Assembly: GCA_037349315.1 (NCBI GenBank) | Contig: JBAIAC010000024.1 | Span: forward strand, 33,963,501 to 34,027,500 | Reading direction: 5' to 3' | DNA length: 64,000 bases | Source of the DNA: Chelydra serpentina | Lineage: Eukaryota; Chordata; Testudines; Chelydridae | Shown here: positions 23,796-33,115 of the stretch, piece after piece | Position numbering within the stretch: position 1 is the stretch's first letter | How the letters are laid out: each line of letters begins with the position of its first letter | Translations under genes and position numbers: made by a program | Notes under the pieces: model-generated | Told to the model about the DNA's origin: nothing | Databases searched by the model: none | What the model saw: only the letters and a program-made list of their open reading frames with translations

Positions 23796-24130
23796 CAGGG
23801 CCAGTGCAAGGATATTTTGGTGAAACTTCCACCTTGCACCCTTCCCTCCCCCTGGCTGCACGCGATGAGAAAAATGACGTCGTTGCCACCCTGTACCGTA
23901 GTGTGAAGCAGTACGCTTGTGCCCACAACATAGAACTGGCGTAGGCTAACGCTGTAATGTGCAAGAGAACGACAAGTTAAAATGCAAGTTCAACGACGTT
24001 TCTCTTTTCTTTATTCATTCGTTTCCCAGCAATAGTGTAAAAATTTTTTTGGAGACACTGCTTTTTGGTGCCCCCAAATCTTGGCACCCTAGGCGGCCAC
24101 CTAGTTTGCCTAGTGGTTACACCGGCCCTG
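23796..24130. mobile_element. hAT MITE, 335 bp, with perfect 8-bp target duplication
   Basis: It is flanked by an exact catttgtg (23788-23795 and 24131-24138). The termini are CAGGGCCAGTG and, reverse-complemented, CAGGGCCGGTG. The subterminal 'gaaacttccaccttg' and 'ggcaccctaggcggc' blocks are typical of this MITE type. No coding capacity. Short frames over it are incidental. Confidence 0.9.
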
Positions 24131-24138
24131 CATTTGTG

Positions 24139-24713
24139 TGTGCATTAACAGTAGGTAAGAGTGCAAAGGAGCTATTCCAGCCATTTTTTAAGTGATGTCC
24201 GTGCTCTTACTTACAATCTGGCCAGGACACAGAAAACAGTATGAACATCTGGGAAAAGCAGAGGAGGGAATAACTGGCTGCTGAACTCTTTGTGGACAAT
24301 GCAACAATGAATTTTTACAACAGATTTGAATGAGGCATTTGTGGTGGTCCCGCAAACCAGGAGTGGGAGAGCTCTCCCTGGACAGGCAGTGAGGAATGGG
24401 TAAATGCAGAGCTGGTGTCTCTGATATCAGAACTCATGCAGTGATTTAAATTCATCCTGAAATTATATAATCTTTTGGGTTTTCGCTTGATTTTCTTTCC
24501 ACTCTCTTCTGCTGAATGGAGAAGTGTTGTTTTCAGTTAACACTCTGGGCTGCGCTCATACTTAGTGCGATGCTCCTCTGCAGAGTAAAGCGACCAAGGA
24601 TGATGAAGTCCATGTCAGTTTTCACTACTGCCATGGTGAGGAAACACTGCCATTCACAGGCACAGTCCAGAGAACAATTAAATACAAACACCCCAAAGCA
24701 AGGTAATGTCAAG
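24139..24713. other. Anonymous sequence, no feature recognised
   Basis: No repeat or exon was recognised. The 74-codon frame at 24516-24740 has no domain and runs into the adjacent CR1 fragment. Confidence 0.4.
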
Positions 24714-24995
24714 TCAAGACATTTGAATGGACAGCCTTAATTTAACCCCCATCCATGTACTCTCAACACTTCCGTCCCCTATGTTCATCTCCACCTCAGT
24801 CCAAGTGTGTACATTTTTAATATATAAGGCAACACCTCCTCCCTTTTCCCTCTGTCTGTCCTTCCTGAGCAAGCTGTACCCATCCATACCAACATTCCAA
24901 TCATGTGTATTATCCCACCAAGTTTTGGTGATGCCAACAATGTCATAGTTGAATTTATTTATTAGCACTTCCAGTTCTTCCTGCTTATTACCCAT
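24714..24995 (-). pseudogene. CR1 ORF2 apurinic-type endonuclease, N-terminal fragment
   Basis: The frame starts MGNKQEELEVLINKFNYDIV, followed by GITKTWWDNTHDWNVGMDGY and a KGGGVALYIK block. This is the CR1 endonuclease start. The T-W-W motif follows the usual catalytic E, here replaced by K in ITKTWW where most family members have ITETWW, so a metal-binding residue is lost. Active enzyme nicks genomic DNA to prime reverse transcription. The fragment stops before the later catalytic D and H motifs. It is inactive. Confidence 0.85.
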
Positions 24996-25160
24996 TCTTC
25001 TCGCATTTGTCTACAGGCATCTAAGATACTGATTTGATCTTGCCTCCCAGTTTTGCCCCGACCCTCCTATCTCTTTGTCATTAGAGCCCACGCCCCCTCC
25101 TATTTCTGACCCATCTCCAAGGTCCCCATGTTCTCCACTTACCTGTGGGCTTTGCTCACC
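24714..25160 (-). mobile_element. CR1 LINE fragment: 5' UTR-like sequence and start of endonuclease
   Basis: Minus-strand reading gives CR1 ORF2 N-terminal coding sequence (24714-24995), preceded by CR1 5' sequence up to 25160 ('ccacttacctgtgggctttg' in plus orientation). This copy keeps the 5' part of the element and lacks the 3' end, the reverse of the usual 5'-truncated pattern. It must have lost its downstream part by deletion or rearrangement. A candidate LTR abuts it at 25161. Confidence 0.8.
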
Positions 25161-25677
25161 TGTCAGCTCAACTCCCGACTTGTTCCTGAAGTTTCTTTAT
25201 TCGCATACAATCAAACGGCACTTGAGTTGATGAGGGTCAAGAGTTAGGGGGTGGGGACAGAGCACACTACATATCTAAAGTTATCCAGAAACCCCCTTCC
25301 TTCATATACATTTACATATATCACATTATATTTACTATATATTGCATCATGTTTTGGGGTTGGCTTGATTACTTTGCAGGAACCAGTCCCTGTACAGCAT
25401 GCTCTGTCCACATGCTGTCCATGTTCGACTTTATTCTTTACCTCATCTTTAAGGTCCTGACTTCTCTAGTCTGTTGTTATCCTTGGATGTTCTCCCTCTT
25501 ATCTTAGCTAGCTCAGACATTCCGCCCTTTAGCTTCCTGACCCATTTACTTATTTTAGCGCAAACTGTTTTCAGTCTGCTGGCCTAGTTCCCTCCCTAAT
25601 CCTGTCTTCCAGGAAATGAGGCCTCCCCCCATGTTTAATTACACGTCAAGCCAGGCCTACATTAATAAACAATGCTA
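25161..25677 (-). mobile_element. Candidate solo LTR
   Basis: A 5-bp repeat tcacc flanks the segment (25156-25160 and 25678-25682). On the minus strand an AATAAA polyadenylation signal (in 'gaataaagaaacttc') lies about 40 bp before an end reading CTGACA, which suits an LTR ending in CA. A second AATAAA lies further inside. The start reads TA rather than TG, and no primer-binding site or internal retroviral sequence is attached. The sharp switch from CR1 sequence at 25160 supports an insertion. An unclassified repeat is the alternative. Confidence 0.42.
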
Positions 25678-25682
25678 TCACC

Positions 25683-26756
25683 AAGCCCATTAGTGACATT
25701 AGCATATATGTGTGTAATTAATAATCACCTATTTTTTTCTGTTTGACCCAAGGAAACAATATCAGATTTATATTAAATGCAACTGTCAGAATCTGATTCT
25801 CCTTCAGTACTGATGACAATGGGAATGATCATAAGAATTCACTTAACAAATATAGATGATAAAATGAAATGTCACATTTTATTACATACTTTTGTTCCAT
25901 CTGTCTGAGCAATTTTAAATGCCAGGTTTAAAAAAGAAAGTGCCAGCAGGCCATGTCGTTCAGTGGATGCTGCACACGGCTCCACTGGCTTTTAGCATTT
26001 GCTTTTCATTAAAAAGATAATTCAGTGGTACTATAAACTCCTGGAAGGGGTTGGGGCAGTTGGGTTTGCAGTATGGCACTAATCTATTCTCCATCTGTGT
26101 TCCTTTTCCTGGTAAGGATAGTGTCAGTTGCTGCCTGTCATCCTCTGACTTGCTGGCTCTGATATGATGCTTTCTGTTGGTATATCCTCCTAATAGGCCA
26201 TTAAGGGAAGCTGTGTCCTGGTCTTGGAGTTGCTGATGGCCATCCTTGCTTTCCCTTGTCATGAGTGTTAGTGTGTCAGTGATAAGCACTTATATATTAC
26301 TTTGGGCTTTTTTACTGGCTGCAGTAGTTCTTTTGCTCATTATAAAACAATGGTGCTGCTGCATGGGAATAACTCGAGAAAATCCTTGGAGGATGTTTTT
26401 TAATATTCTCACCCAATCAGACAGGCATGGGGTCTATAATGTGGTCTTTTGGGACCACTTATTACGTTAGTTTGAAAAAGTTGCATTATCTTCACAGTCT
26501 CAGATGAGCAGTCTGGATTATTAGTCCTTACTACCAGACTGCTGCTGTTACTACCACTAGATGTTCTTGGGATTGTTATATAGCACCACCTTTGTCCATT
26601 GCTTAACTCTTCTCCTCTAGTCACCCATATACATGTTCACCTTTCTGCTGACAGAAATCACCAGCACCTATTTGTCTCTTTTTCTCAAACAGGAGGAAGG
26701 AGCAGTGTGTAAGGATGGTTAAACTTTTCTCACCTAGATGCTGAACGCCCCTCAAA
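25683..26756. other. Anonymous sequence, no feature recognised
   Basis: The minus-strand frame 25960-26289 (109 codons) and plus-strand 26246-26470 show no domain. No repeat ends were recognised. Confidence 0.4.
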
Positions 26757-27194
26757 CAGAGAATTATAGAAAGGTTGTAGTAGGACTGGAAGGGACCTCA
26801 TGAAGTCCAGTCCTCTGTGCTGAGGCAGTACCAGGAAAACCTAGATGATCCTTGACCGGTGTTTGTCCAACCCATTTTTTAAAACTTCCAATGATGGGGA
26901 ATCCATAACCTCTCTTGGAAGCCTGTTCCAGAGCTTAACTACCTTTATCGTTAGAAAAGTTTTCCTACTATGTAACCTATATCTCCATTGCTGACATACT
27001 TCTTGTCCTAACTTCAGTGAACAGGGAGAACAATTGATCACTATCTTCTTTATAACAGCCCTTAACACATTTGAAGACTATTATCAGGTCCCCCTTGGTC
27101 TTCTTTTCTCAAGACTACACATGGTCAATTGTTGTAACCTTTCTTCATAGATCAGGCTTTATAAACCTTTTATCATTTTTGTTGCTCTCTTGTA
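26757..27194 (-). mobile_element. CR1 LINE 'A', 3' part (split by a second CR1)
   Basis: The segment starts with antisense CR1 3' UTR ('ggactggaagggacctcatg'), then the ORF2 end (frame 26841-27068 reads RKTFLTIKVVKLWNRLPREV). It stops at 'ttgttgctctctt', and the expected continuation 'tggactctcccc' is found only at 28367. The two pieces are one element separated by the CR1 copy at 27195-28366. Confidence 0.85.
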
Positions 27195-27466
27195 AGAGCA
27201 TAAGAACATACGAACAGCCATACTGGGTCAGACATTGGTCCATCTAGCCCAGTATCCCATCTCCAACGGTGGCCAGTACCAAAGTTTCAGGAGGAGTGAA
27301 GGGAACAGGGCAATTTTGGAGAGATCGACCTCTGTCTTCCCCTCCGAGCTTCTGGAAGTCAGAGGTTAAGAGTTGCACATGGGGTTACCTTCCTGACCAT
27401 CATGGCCAACAGGCATTGGTGAATTTATCCTCTGTGAACTTATCTAGAGTTCTTTATTGAATCCAG

Positions 27467-27664
27467 CTATATTTTGGCATTAACAACATCCCATGGCAAT
27501 GAGTTCCACAAGTTAATTGTGCATTTTGTGAAAAAGTATTTCCTCTTTTTTGTATTTATCCTGCTGCCTATTAATTTCATTGGGTAATCCCTGCTCTTGT
27601 ATGAAAGAGTAAATAAGACTTTTCTATTCATTTTTTCAACACATTCATGATTGTATAGACTCAT
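27467..27664 (-). pseudogene. CR1 ORF2 C-terminal remnant (copy B)
   Basis: The frame contains KRKYFFTKCTINLWNSLPWD, equivalent to the R-x-x-F-x-x-R-x-x-x-x-W-N-x-L-P block near the end of CR1 ORF2. It lies just upstream (minus strand) of the 3' UTR. Stops and frame changes on both sides show decay. No catalytic residues belong to this portion. Confidence 0.7.
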
Positions 27665-27916
27665 TCATATCCTCCCTTAGTTGTCTCTTTTCTAAGCTGA
27701 ACATCCTAATCTTTTTCTTGTTCACTCCCTTTTCCAGATCATTAATGAATATGTTCAACAGCACAGATCCCAGTACCAATCCTAAGGGGACCCCACTGTT
27801 TACATCTCTCCATTGTGAAAACTGCCCATTTATTCCTAACCTTTGTTTCCTATCTTTTAACCAGCTACTGATCCATGAGAGGACGTTCTTTCATATCCCA
27901 TGACTATTTAGTGCCC

Positions 27917-28150
27917 TTAAGAGCCTTTGGTGAGGGCCGTTGTCTGAAAATCCAAGTACACTATATTGATACCCTCATCCACATGCTTGTTGCTACCCTC
28001 AGTGAATTCTAATAGATTGGTGAGGCATGATTTCCCTTTACAAAGGCTGTGTTGACTCTTCCCCAACAAATCATGTTCATCTATGCATCTGCTAATTCTG
28101 TTCTTTACTATAGTTTCTACCAATTTGTCCAGTACTGAAGTTAGGCTCAC
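27917..28150 (-). pseudogene. CR1 reverse-transcriptase remnant (copy B)
   Basis: The frame begins MSLTSVLDKLVETIVKNRIS and continues with SQHSLCKGKSCLTNLLEF and INIVYLDFQTTAL. These are the palm/finger motifs of non-LTR reverse transcriptase: the P-V-S-L-T-S start, the Q-H-G-F-x-K-G-K-S-C block and the V-Y-L-D-F catalytic strand with its first Asp. The residues after LDF are scrambled (family consensus has S-K-A-F-D), so the frame has shifted. The FADD half of the active site is absent because of the internal deletion. Inactive. Confidence 0.8.
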
Positions 28151-28366
28151 CGGCCTGTAATTGCCAGGACCACCTCTGTAGCCCTTTTTAAAAATTGGTG
28201 TTACATTATTACCTTCCAGTCATCTTGTACAGAGCCTGATTTAAGTAATATAGGTTACATACTATAGTTCTGAAATTTTCTTCAGAACTCCTAGGTGAAT
28301 ACCATCTGGTCCTGGTGACTTATTACTGTTTAATTTATTAATTTATTCTAAACCTCTTCTATTGAC

Positions 28367-29205
28367 TCTGGACTCTCCCCAGTTTGTCCATTCCTTTCCT
28401 AAAGTGTGGCTCCCAGAACTGGACAGAGTACACCAGCTGAGGCCTCACCAGTGCCCAGTAGAGCTGAACAATTACCTTCTGTGTCTTATGTATTACACTT
28501 CTGTTAAAACACCCTAGGATGATCTTAACCTTTTTGCAACTGTAACACATTGACTCATTTTCAATTTATGATCTGCTATAACCTCCAGAACCTTTTCAAC
28601 AATACTACCACTTAGCCAGTTATTCCCCTTATTCTAGTTGGGCATTTGTATTTTCCTTCCTAAGTGTAGTGCTTTGCACTTGTCTTTAGTGAATTTCATC
28701 TGGTTGATTTCAGATCAATTTTCCAATTAGTCAAAGTCATTTTGAATTCTAATCCTTTCCACCAAAGCGCTTCCACCGTCCTTCTCCAGCTTGGTGTCAT
28801 CTGCATACTCTCCACACCATTATCCAAGTCATTAATGAAAATATTGAATAATGCCAGACCCAGGACTGACTCCTGTGGGCCCCGACTAGATACGCCTTCC
28901 CAGTTTCACAGTGGACCATTGATAACTATTCTTTGTGTATGGTCTTTCAACCAATTGTACAGCCAATTTATAGTAGTTTCATCTAGACCACAGTTCTCTA
29001 GTTTGCTTATGGGAATGTCACATGGGACAGTGTCAAAAGTCTAACTAAAATCAAGATATAGCACGTCTCCTGCTCTCCTCCCATCCAGTAGACCAGTAAG
29101 CCTGTCAAAGAAGGAAATGAGGTTGGAATGATTTTTTCTTGACAAATTCAGGCTGACCTTATAACCCTATTTCCCTCTAGGTGCTAACAAATTGATTGTT
29201 TATAG
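28367..29205 (-). mobile_element. CR1 LINE 'A', 5' part
   Basis: The continuation of copy A runs from 'ggactctccccagtttgtcc' through 'cttcctaagtgtagtgcttt' (antisense of the KCKVLHLG region), the antisense FADD region, and the QG(S)xLGP region near 28855-28880. It then continues upstream to about 29205 ('aacaaattgattgttt'). The coding strand carries many stops. Frame 28359-28550 (minus) reads ALVRPQLVYSVQFWEPHFRK, a CR1 ORF2 block. Confidence 0.83.
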
Positions 29206-29551
29206 CATTGTGGGGTTGAAAGTTCAGATCAGGCTTGAGGCTTCTTTGGTGAGTGTTCTGCTTAGAAATACTGTGGAAAAAGAAGTAAAGAAAGGGCCAG
29301 GAGGAAACTATCCAATGAGGAAAAATAGGGAGAGGGGTGAATGGAGCGAAAAGGGCAGAATGAAAAATGTAGAGAGACTGTGTTTTGTATTTCATGTCCC
29401 GGGCACCCATCTGTGCCAGCTAGGAGGTGGTGTTCCAATACTAATGCATCAGACAAACTTTCCTCCAGCTAAGAAACATGTTTGTTTTCTTAAATAAAAT
29501 TGAACTAGCTGTGGAGGGGAAAAATGGGTTTATAAATGTCAAGAAAGAAGA
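29206..29551. other. Anonymous sequence between CR1 'A' and the PLE hairpin
   Basis: Overlapping frames on both strands (29177-29497) have no domain. Nothing else was recognised. Confidence 0.4.
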
Positions 29552-29677
29552 TAGAGACAAAGTGGGTAAGGTAATATCTTTTATTGGACCAACTTCTGCA
29601 GTGAAAGAGACAAGCTTTCAAGCTTACACAGATCATCTTCTTACCTGAAGAAGAGTTCTGTACGAGTTCAAAAGCTT

Positions 29678-30840
29678 AAGAACATGAGAACATAAGAACG
29701 GCCATACTGGGTCAGACCAATTTTTGTCTAGCCCAGTATCCTGTCTTCTGACATTGGCTAGTGACAGATGCTTCAGAGGGAATGGACAGAACAGGGCAAT
29801 TATTGAGTGATTGATAATAATCAGCCCTGTCATCCGGTCCCAGCTTCTGGCAGTCACTTGTTTAGGGACACCCAGAGCATGGGGTTCCATCCCTGACAAT
29901 CTTCGCTAAAAGCCATTGATGGACCTGTCCTCCATGAATTTATCTATTTTTTTCTAACCCTGTTATACTTTTGGCCTTCACAACATTCACTCGCAGTGAG
30001 TTTCACAGGTTGACTGTGTGCTGCATGAAGAAATACTTGTTTGTTTTAAACCTGATGCTTATTAATTTCATTGGGTGACCGTTGGTTCCTGAGTTATGTG
30101 AAGGGGTAAATAACACATCCTTATTCTCTTTCTCCACACCAGTCATGATTCTATAGAACACTGTCATATTCCCCTTGTAGTTCTGCCTTTTGTAAACTGA
30201 ACACTCCCAATCTTTTTAATCTCTCCTCCTATGGAAGCTGCTCCACGCCCTTAATCACTTTTGTTGCCCTTCTCTGTACCTTTTCCATTTCTAATCCATC
30301 TTTTTTGAGGTGGAGTGACCAGAACTGCACACAGTATTCAAGGTGTGGGTTTACCATGGATTTATATAGTGGCATTTTGAAATTTTCTGTCTTATGTTCT
30401 ATGCCTTTCCTAATGGTTCCTTACATTCTGTTAGCCTTTTCGAATGCCAGTGCACCGTGAGCAGCTGTTTTCAGAGAACCATCCACAATGACTCCAAGAT
30501 CTCTTTCTTGAGTGATAACAGCTAATTTAAATCCCATCATTTTATAGGTTTAGTTGGGATTATGTTTTCCAATGTGCATAACTTTGCATTTATTGATGTT
30601 GAATTTCATCTGCCATTTTCTTCCCCAGTCACCCAGTTTAGTGAGATTCCTTTGTACCTCTTCACAATCAAATTTTGACTTAACTCTCTTGAGTAATTTT
30701 GTATCATCTGCAAATTTTGCCACCTCACTTTCCCCCCCTTTTTTCCACATCATTTATGAATATGTTGAACAGCACAGGTCCCAGTATAGATCCTTGGGGG
30801 ACCCCGCTGTTTACCTCTGTCCACTGTGAAAATGGATCCT
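29678..30840 (-). mobile_element. CR1 LINE 'C', nested in the PLE hairpin
   Basis: The antisense 3' end starts 'taagaacatgagaacataag' and 'acggccatactgggtcag'. It runs through the 3' UTR, ORF2 C-terminus and the reverse-transcriptase FADD and GVPQGS regions, and is 5'-truncated at about 30840. It is of the same subfamily type as copy B. The target was the loop of the PLE palindrome. Confidence 0.87.
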
Positions 30841-30850
30841 TTAATAAATG
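30550..30850 (-). pseudogene. CR1 reverse-transcriptase remnant (copy C)
   Basis: One frame (30550-30753) reads [20 protein letters not shown] and then WQMKFNINKCKVMHIGKHNP, which includes the F-A-D-D catalytic box and the following K-C-K-V-x-H-x-G block. A second frame upstream carries [20 protein letters not shown], the conserved GVPQGS motif that precedes FADD by about 30 residues. The two lie in different frames near 30725-30753, so a small indel separates adjacent parts of the palm domain. The first catalytic Asp (YLDF) lies beyond the truncation point. Inactive. Confidence 0.85.
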
Positions 30851-30979
30851 GTGAAAATAAAGTTGGTAAAGCTTGTCTCTTCCGTCAACAGAAGTTGATC
30901 CAATAAAATATATTCTCTCACCCACCCGGTCTCTCTAATATCCTGGGGCCAACAAAGCTAAAACAACACTTCAAACAAG

Positions 30980-31710
30980 AAAGAAGATGTTATCTGACTC
31001 ACCAGTAGTGTGTGAGATTTGTAAAATGAGCTCCAAGAAGTTTGTTCACCCCTAGTTCTCCCCAAGAAAATGTCCTCTTATGCAGGGCTGGATCCCTTTT
31101 GAATTTTCCACTGGTGACTGCCATCCCATTTCTTCACCCTCTAAAGAGTCAGAACTGGATCTTTAACCTTAAAGAATTGCCAACTTTCCTAAGATTTAAA
31201 AATAAATAAGCTGTTAAAGGAGTGAGAGGCAGAGACAAGACAGCATTTAGTTGAACAATAATTGGTATCTCTCTCCCTCTCTCACACACACATGCTATAT
31301 TGACACATCTTAATGGTGTCAGAGTGTTCAGAGTAGAGATGCCCAGGACTTTTATATAACTTTTCATGGAAATTCTGGTTGCATTAGATGGCTAATCTTT
31401 GAAATGACTTTTGAATACATATGGTATGTTTTCTCAAAGCAAGAGAAACTTTTCTTCATTTTAGTTAGTTTTCATCTGTGTAAGTGGGTATAAAGCACCT
31501 AAATGTCCAACCTAATGTAGTTCCTCTTCTCTTATCTTCAAGATTACTCACCAGATGCAGAGACTTGCATTATTTATTCATTTTTGTTCACAATAATTTA
31601 GCAAAGACATTGGTGTTTGGTGACTAACACTAACCAGATATGAAAAAGTCATTTCCAAAGGTTGCTAATTTAGAAGAAAGAGCTGTGAGTGTAGGCACAA
31701 CTGACAATTA
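30980..31710. other. Anonymous AT-rich sequence
   Basis: A short CA/TC-rich run lies at 31270-31292. No other feature was recognised. Confidence 0.4.
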
Positions 31711-31714
31711 TGGG

Positions 31715-33115
31715 AAAGGTATTTGATCTCTGTTGACAAGGTAGAAGCAGCACTGAAAAAGCTGAAGAATGGTAAAACAGATGACAAAGATGAGCCAACT
31801 GTTGATATGATCAAGGCAGTTGGAGATACTACAGTAAAGTGGCTTCACAGATTCAGATGTGTTTTCTTGGACAAGCTAGGGTATCAGATGACTGGAGAAC
31901 TGGACTGATTGTGCCTCTTTGGAAGGGTAAGGGTGATATAAATGATACAAACACCCATCAGGCATCACCCTCTTAAGTAAGCTTCTCAAAGTGCTTGAGA
32001 GAGTTCTGAAGACAAGGTTGAAGTCCAAGGTAGAGGAAAACATAAGAGGAGCAGTATGGCTTCAGGAAGGGAATGAGTACTATAGATGCAATATTTGCAA
32101 CGAAACAGAAATTTGAAAGGATGATAAATGGAGAGAATAACTGCTACGTACCGTTTATTGATCTTGAGAAAGCATACAACTTGGTTCCACAGGAGTTGGT
32201 GTAAGGGGTTTTGAAATGTGTGGGAGGAGGACTTCAAAAAGTGGACATGATAGAGAAGCTGTACCCTTCTGAAAACTAAGGTGATAACTGCACATGGAAT
32301 TTTGAGTGCTGATTCCACTTATCGTCCTCCTGATTATAAAGTTAATTAGTAGAAGAACCAAGCCTCTGGAGCTACAGAGAAACATTATGTAAGCTGACAG
32401 TCTGGCCCTTTTGGCTGCTAGCAAAGAGGAATTGGTAAATATGGTATCAGAGTAGACATCTGTGTTTGAAGACCATATTTTTAATGGTAAATATAAAGAA
32501 AATTGAACTTATGCAAGTAGGGAAGGTAGAAGAGGAGTTATTGACTGAAGTTTCAGGAGAGAAGCTGAATTAGAAGAAAGAATTGGTGTACTTGGGAAGT
32601 ACAGACAGAAATCTGGAGCACTGAAAAGAAGAACCCAGCATGCATGATCAGCAGTGAAAAAGGTGGCCGGATAACTGTGAGACCAGCAATTAAGTAACAA
32701 ACTGAAAAGAAAAGTGTATGCTGCCTGCTCTATGGTTTGGAAATGGTGGGTCTTATGGAGACGGAAGAAAAGAAGATCCAGATAGTAGAAAATTATATCC
32801 TGAGGTGAATGGCAGGCAGGCAAAGGCTACACAGAGTGTGCATGAAAGAAAATAGGAGGAAGATGTACTTGGGACTCAGTGAGAGATCGCCTGGAGAGCA
32901 TACATTTGAGGTGACAGAACATGTGATAAGAATGAGAGAAAAATGACCAGCAAAGAAAGCATGGGAGAAGGAGGGCAGCAAGGAAGGGCATGAAAGACCA
33001 AGGATACAATGGAAAGAGACTGTCAAGAGAAGTTTGAAGAGAAAAGGACTGGAAGTCCAAGACTTACAAACCTATACCATGGACCAGAAGGAGATGCAGA
33101 GAACTGTGGACACCC
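31715..33115 (+). mobile_element. Ancient RTE-clade LINE
   Basis: Plus-strand reading in several frames gives, in order: an RT N-terminal block (31723-31908), the 'gaggagcagtatggcttcag' region translating as QYGFRKGMSTIDAIFAT, then 'ttgatcttgagaaagcatac' (IDLEKAYN, first catalytic Asp). Near 32990 a C-terminal block reads RPRIQWKETVKRSLKRKGL. The order and motifs match RTE/BovB-like or RTE-X elements rather than CR1. The element is heavily decayed, with many stops, and the ends are not defined. Confidence 0.7.
31723..31908 (+). pseudogene. RTE-type reverse transcriptase, N-terminal remnant
   Basis: The frame contains VDKVEAALKKLKNGKTDDKD, then EPTVDMIKAVGDTTVKWLHR. This corresponds to the E-V-x-x-A-L-K-K-M-K-x-G-K-A-x-G-P-D start of RTE/jockey-like reverse transcriptases. 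The usual G-P-D following the Lys-rich segment is altered here to KDE. The frame ends at a stop after about 61 codons, and the next recognisable part (QYGFRKG) is in a later segment. Non-functional. Confidence 0.7.

Larger units (their letters stand above)
27195..28366 (-). mobile_element. CR1 LINE 'B', nested in CR1 'A'
   Basis: Its own antisense 3' end starts 'agcataagaacatacgaac' and 'gccatactgggtcag', a different CR1 subfamily from the host copy. It contains the ORF2 C-terminal end, an internal deletion near 27718, then reverse-transcriptase coding remnants to about 28366. Being inserted inside copy A, it is younger than A. Confidence 0.85.
29552..30975. mobile_element. Penelope-like hairpin fragment split by a CR1
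   Basis: The left arm (29552-29677) carries 'gtaatatcttttattggacc', 'aacttctgcagtgaaagag' and 'acaagctttcaagcttaca'. The right arm (about 30866-30975) carries the inverted equivalent 'gcttgtctcttccgtcaac', 'agaagttgatccaataaaa' and the tail 'aatatcctggggccaacaa'. The two arms belong to one palindromic fragment like those at 4305-4462 and 41401-41550. The CR1 at 29678-30840 sits in the palindrome centre. Confidence 0.75.

Noticed and set aside
32155..33060. Several minus-strand frames (Ser/Leu/Phe-rich, about 77-110 codons)
   Set aside because: They run antisense to the decayed RTE-type LINE at 31715-33115, and their composition reflects reverse-complemented purine-rich coding sequence.
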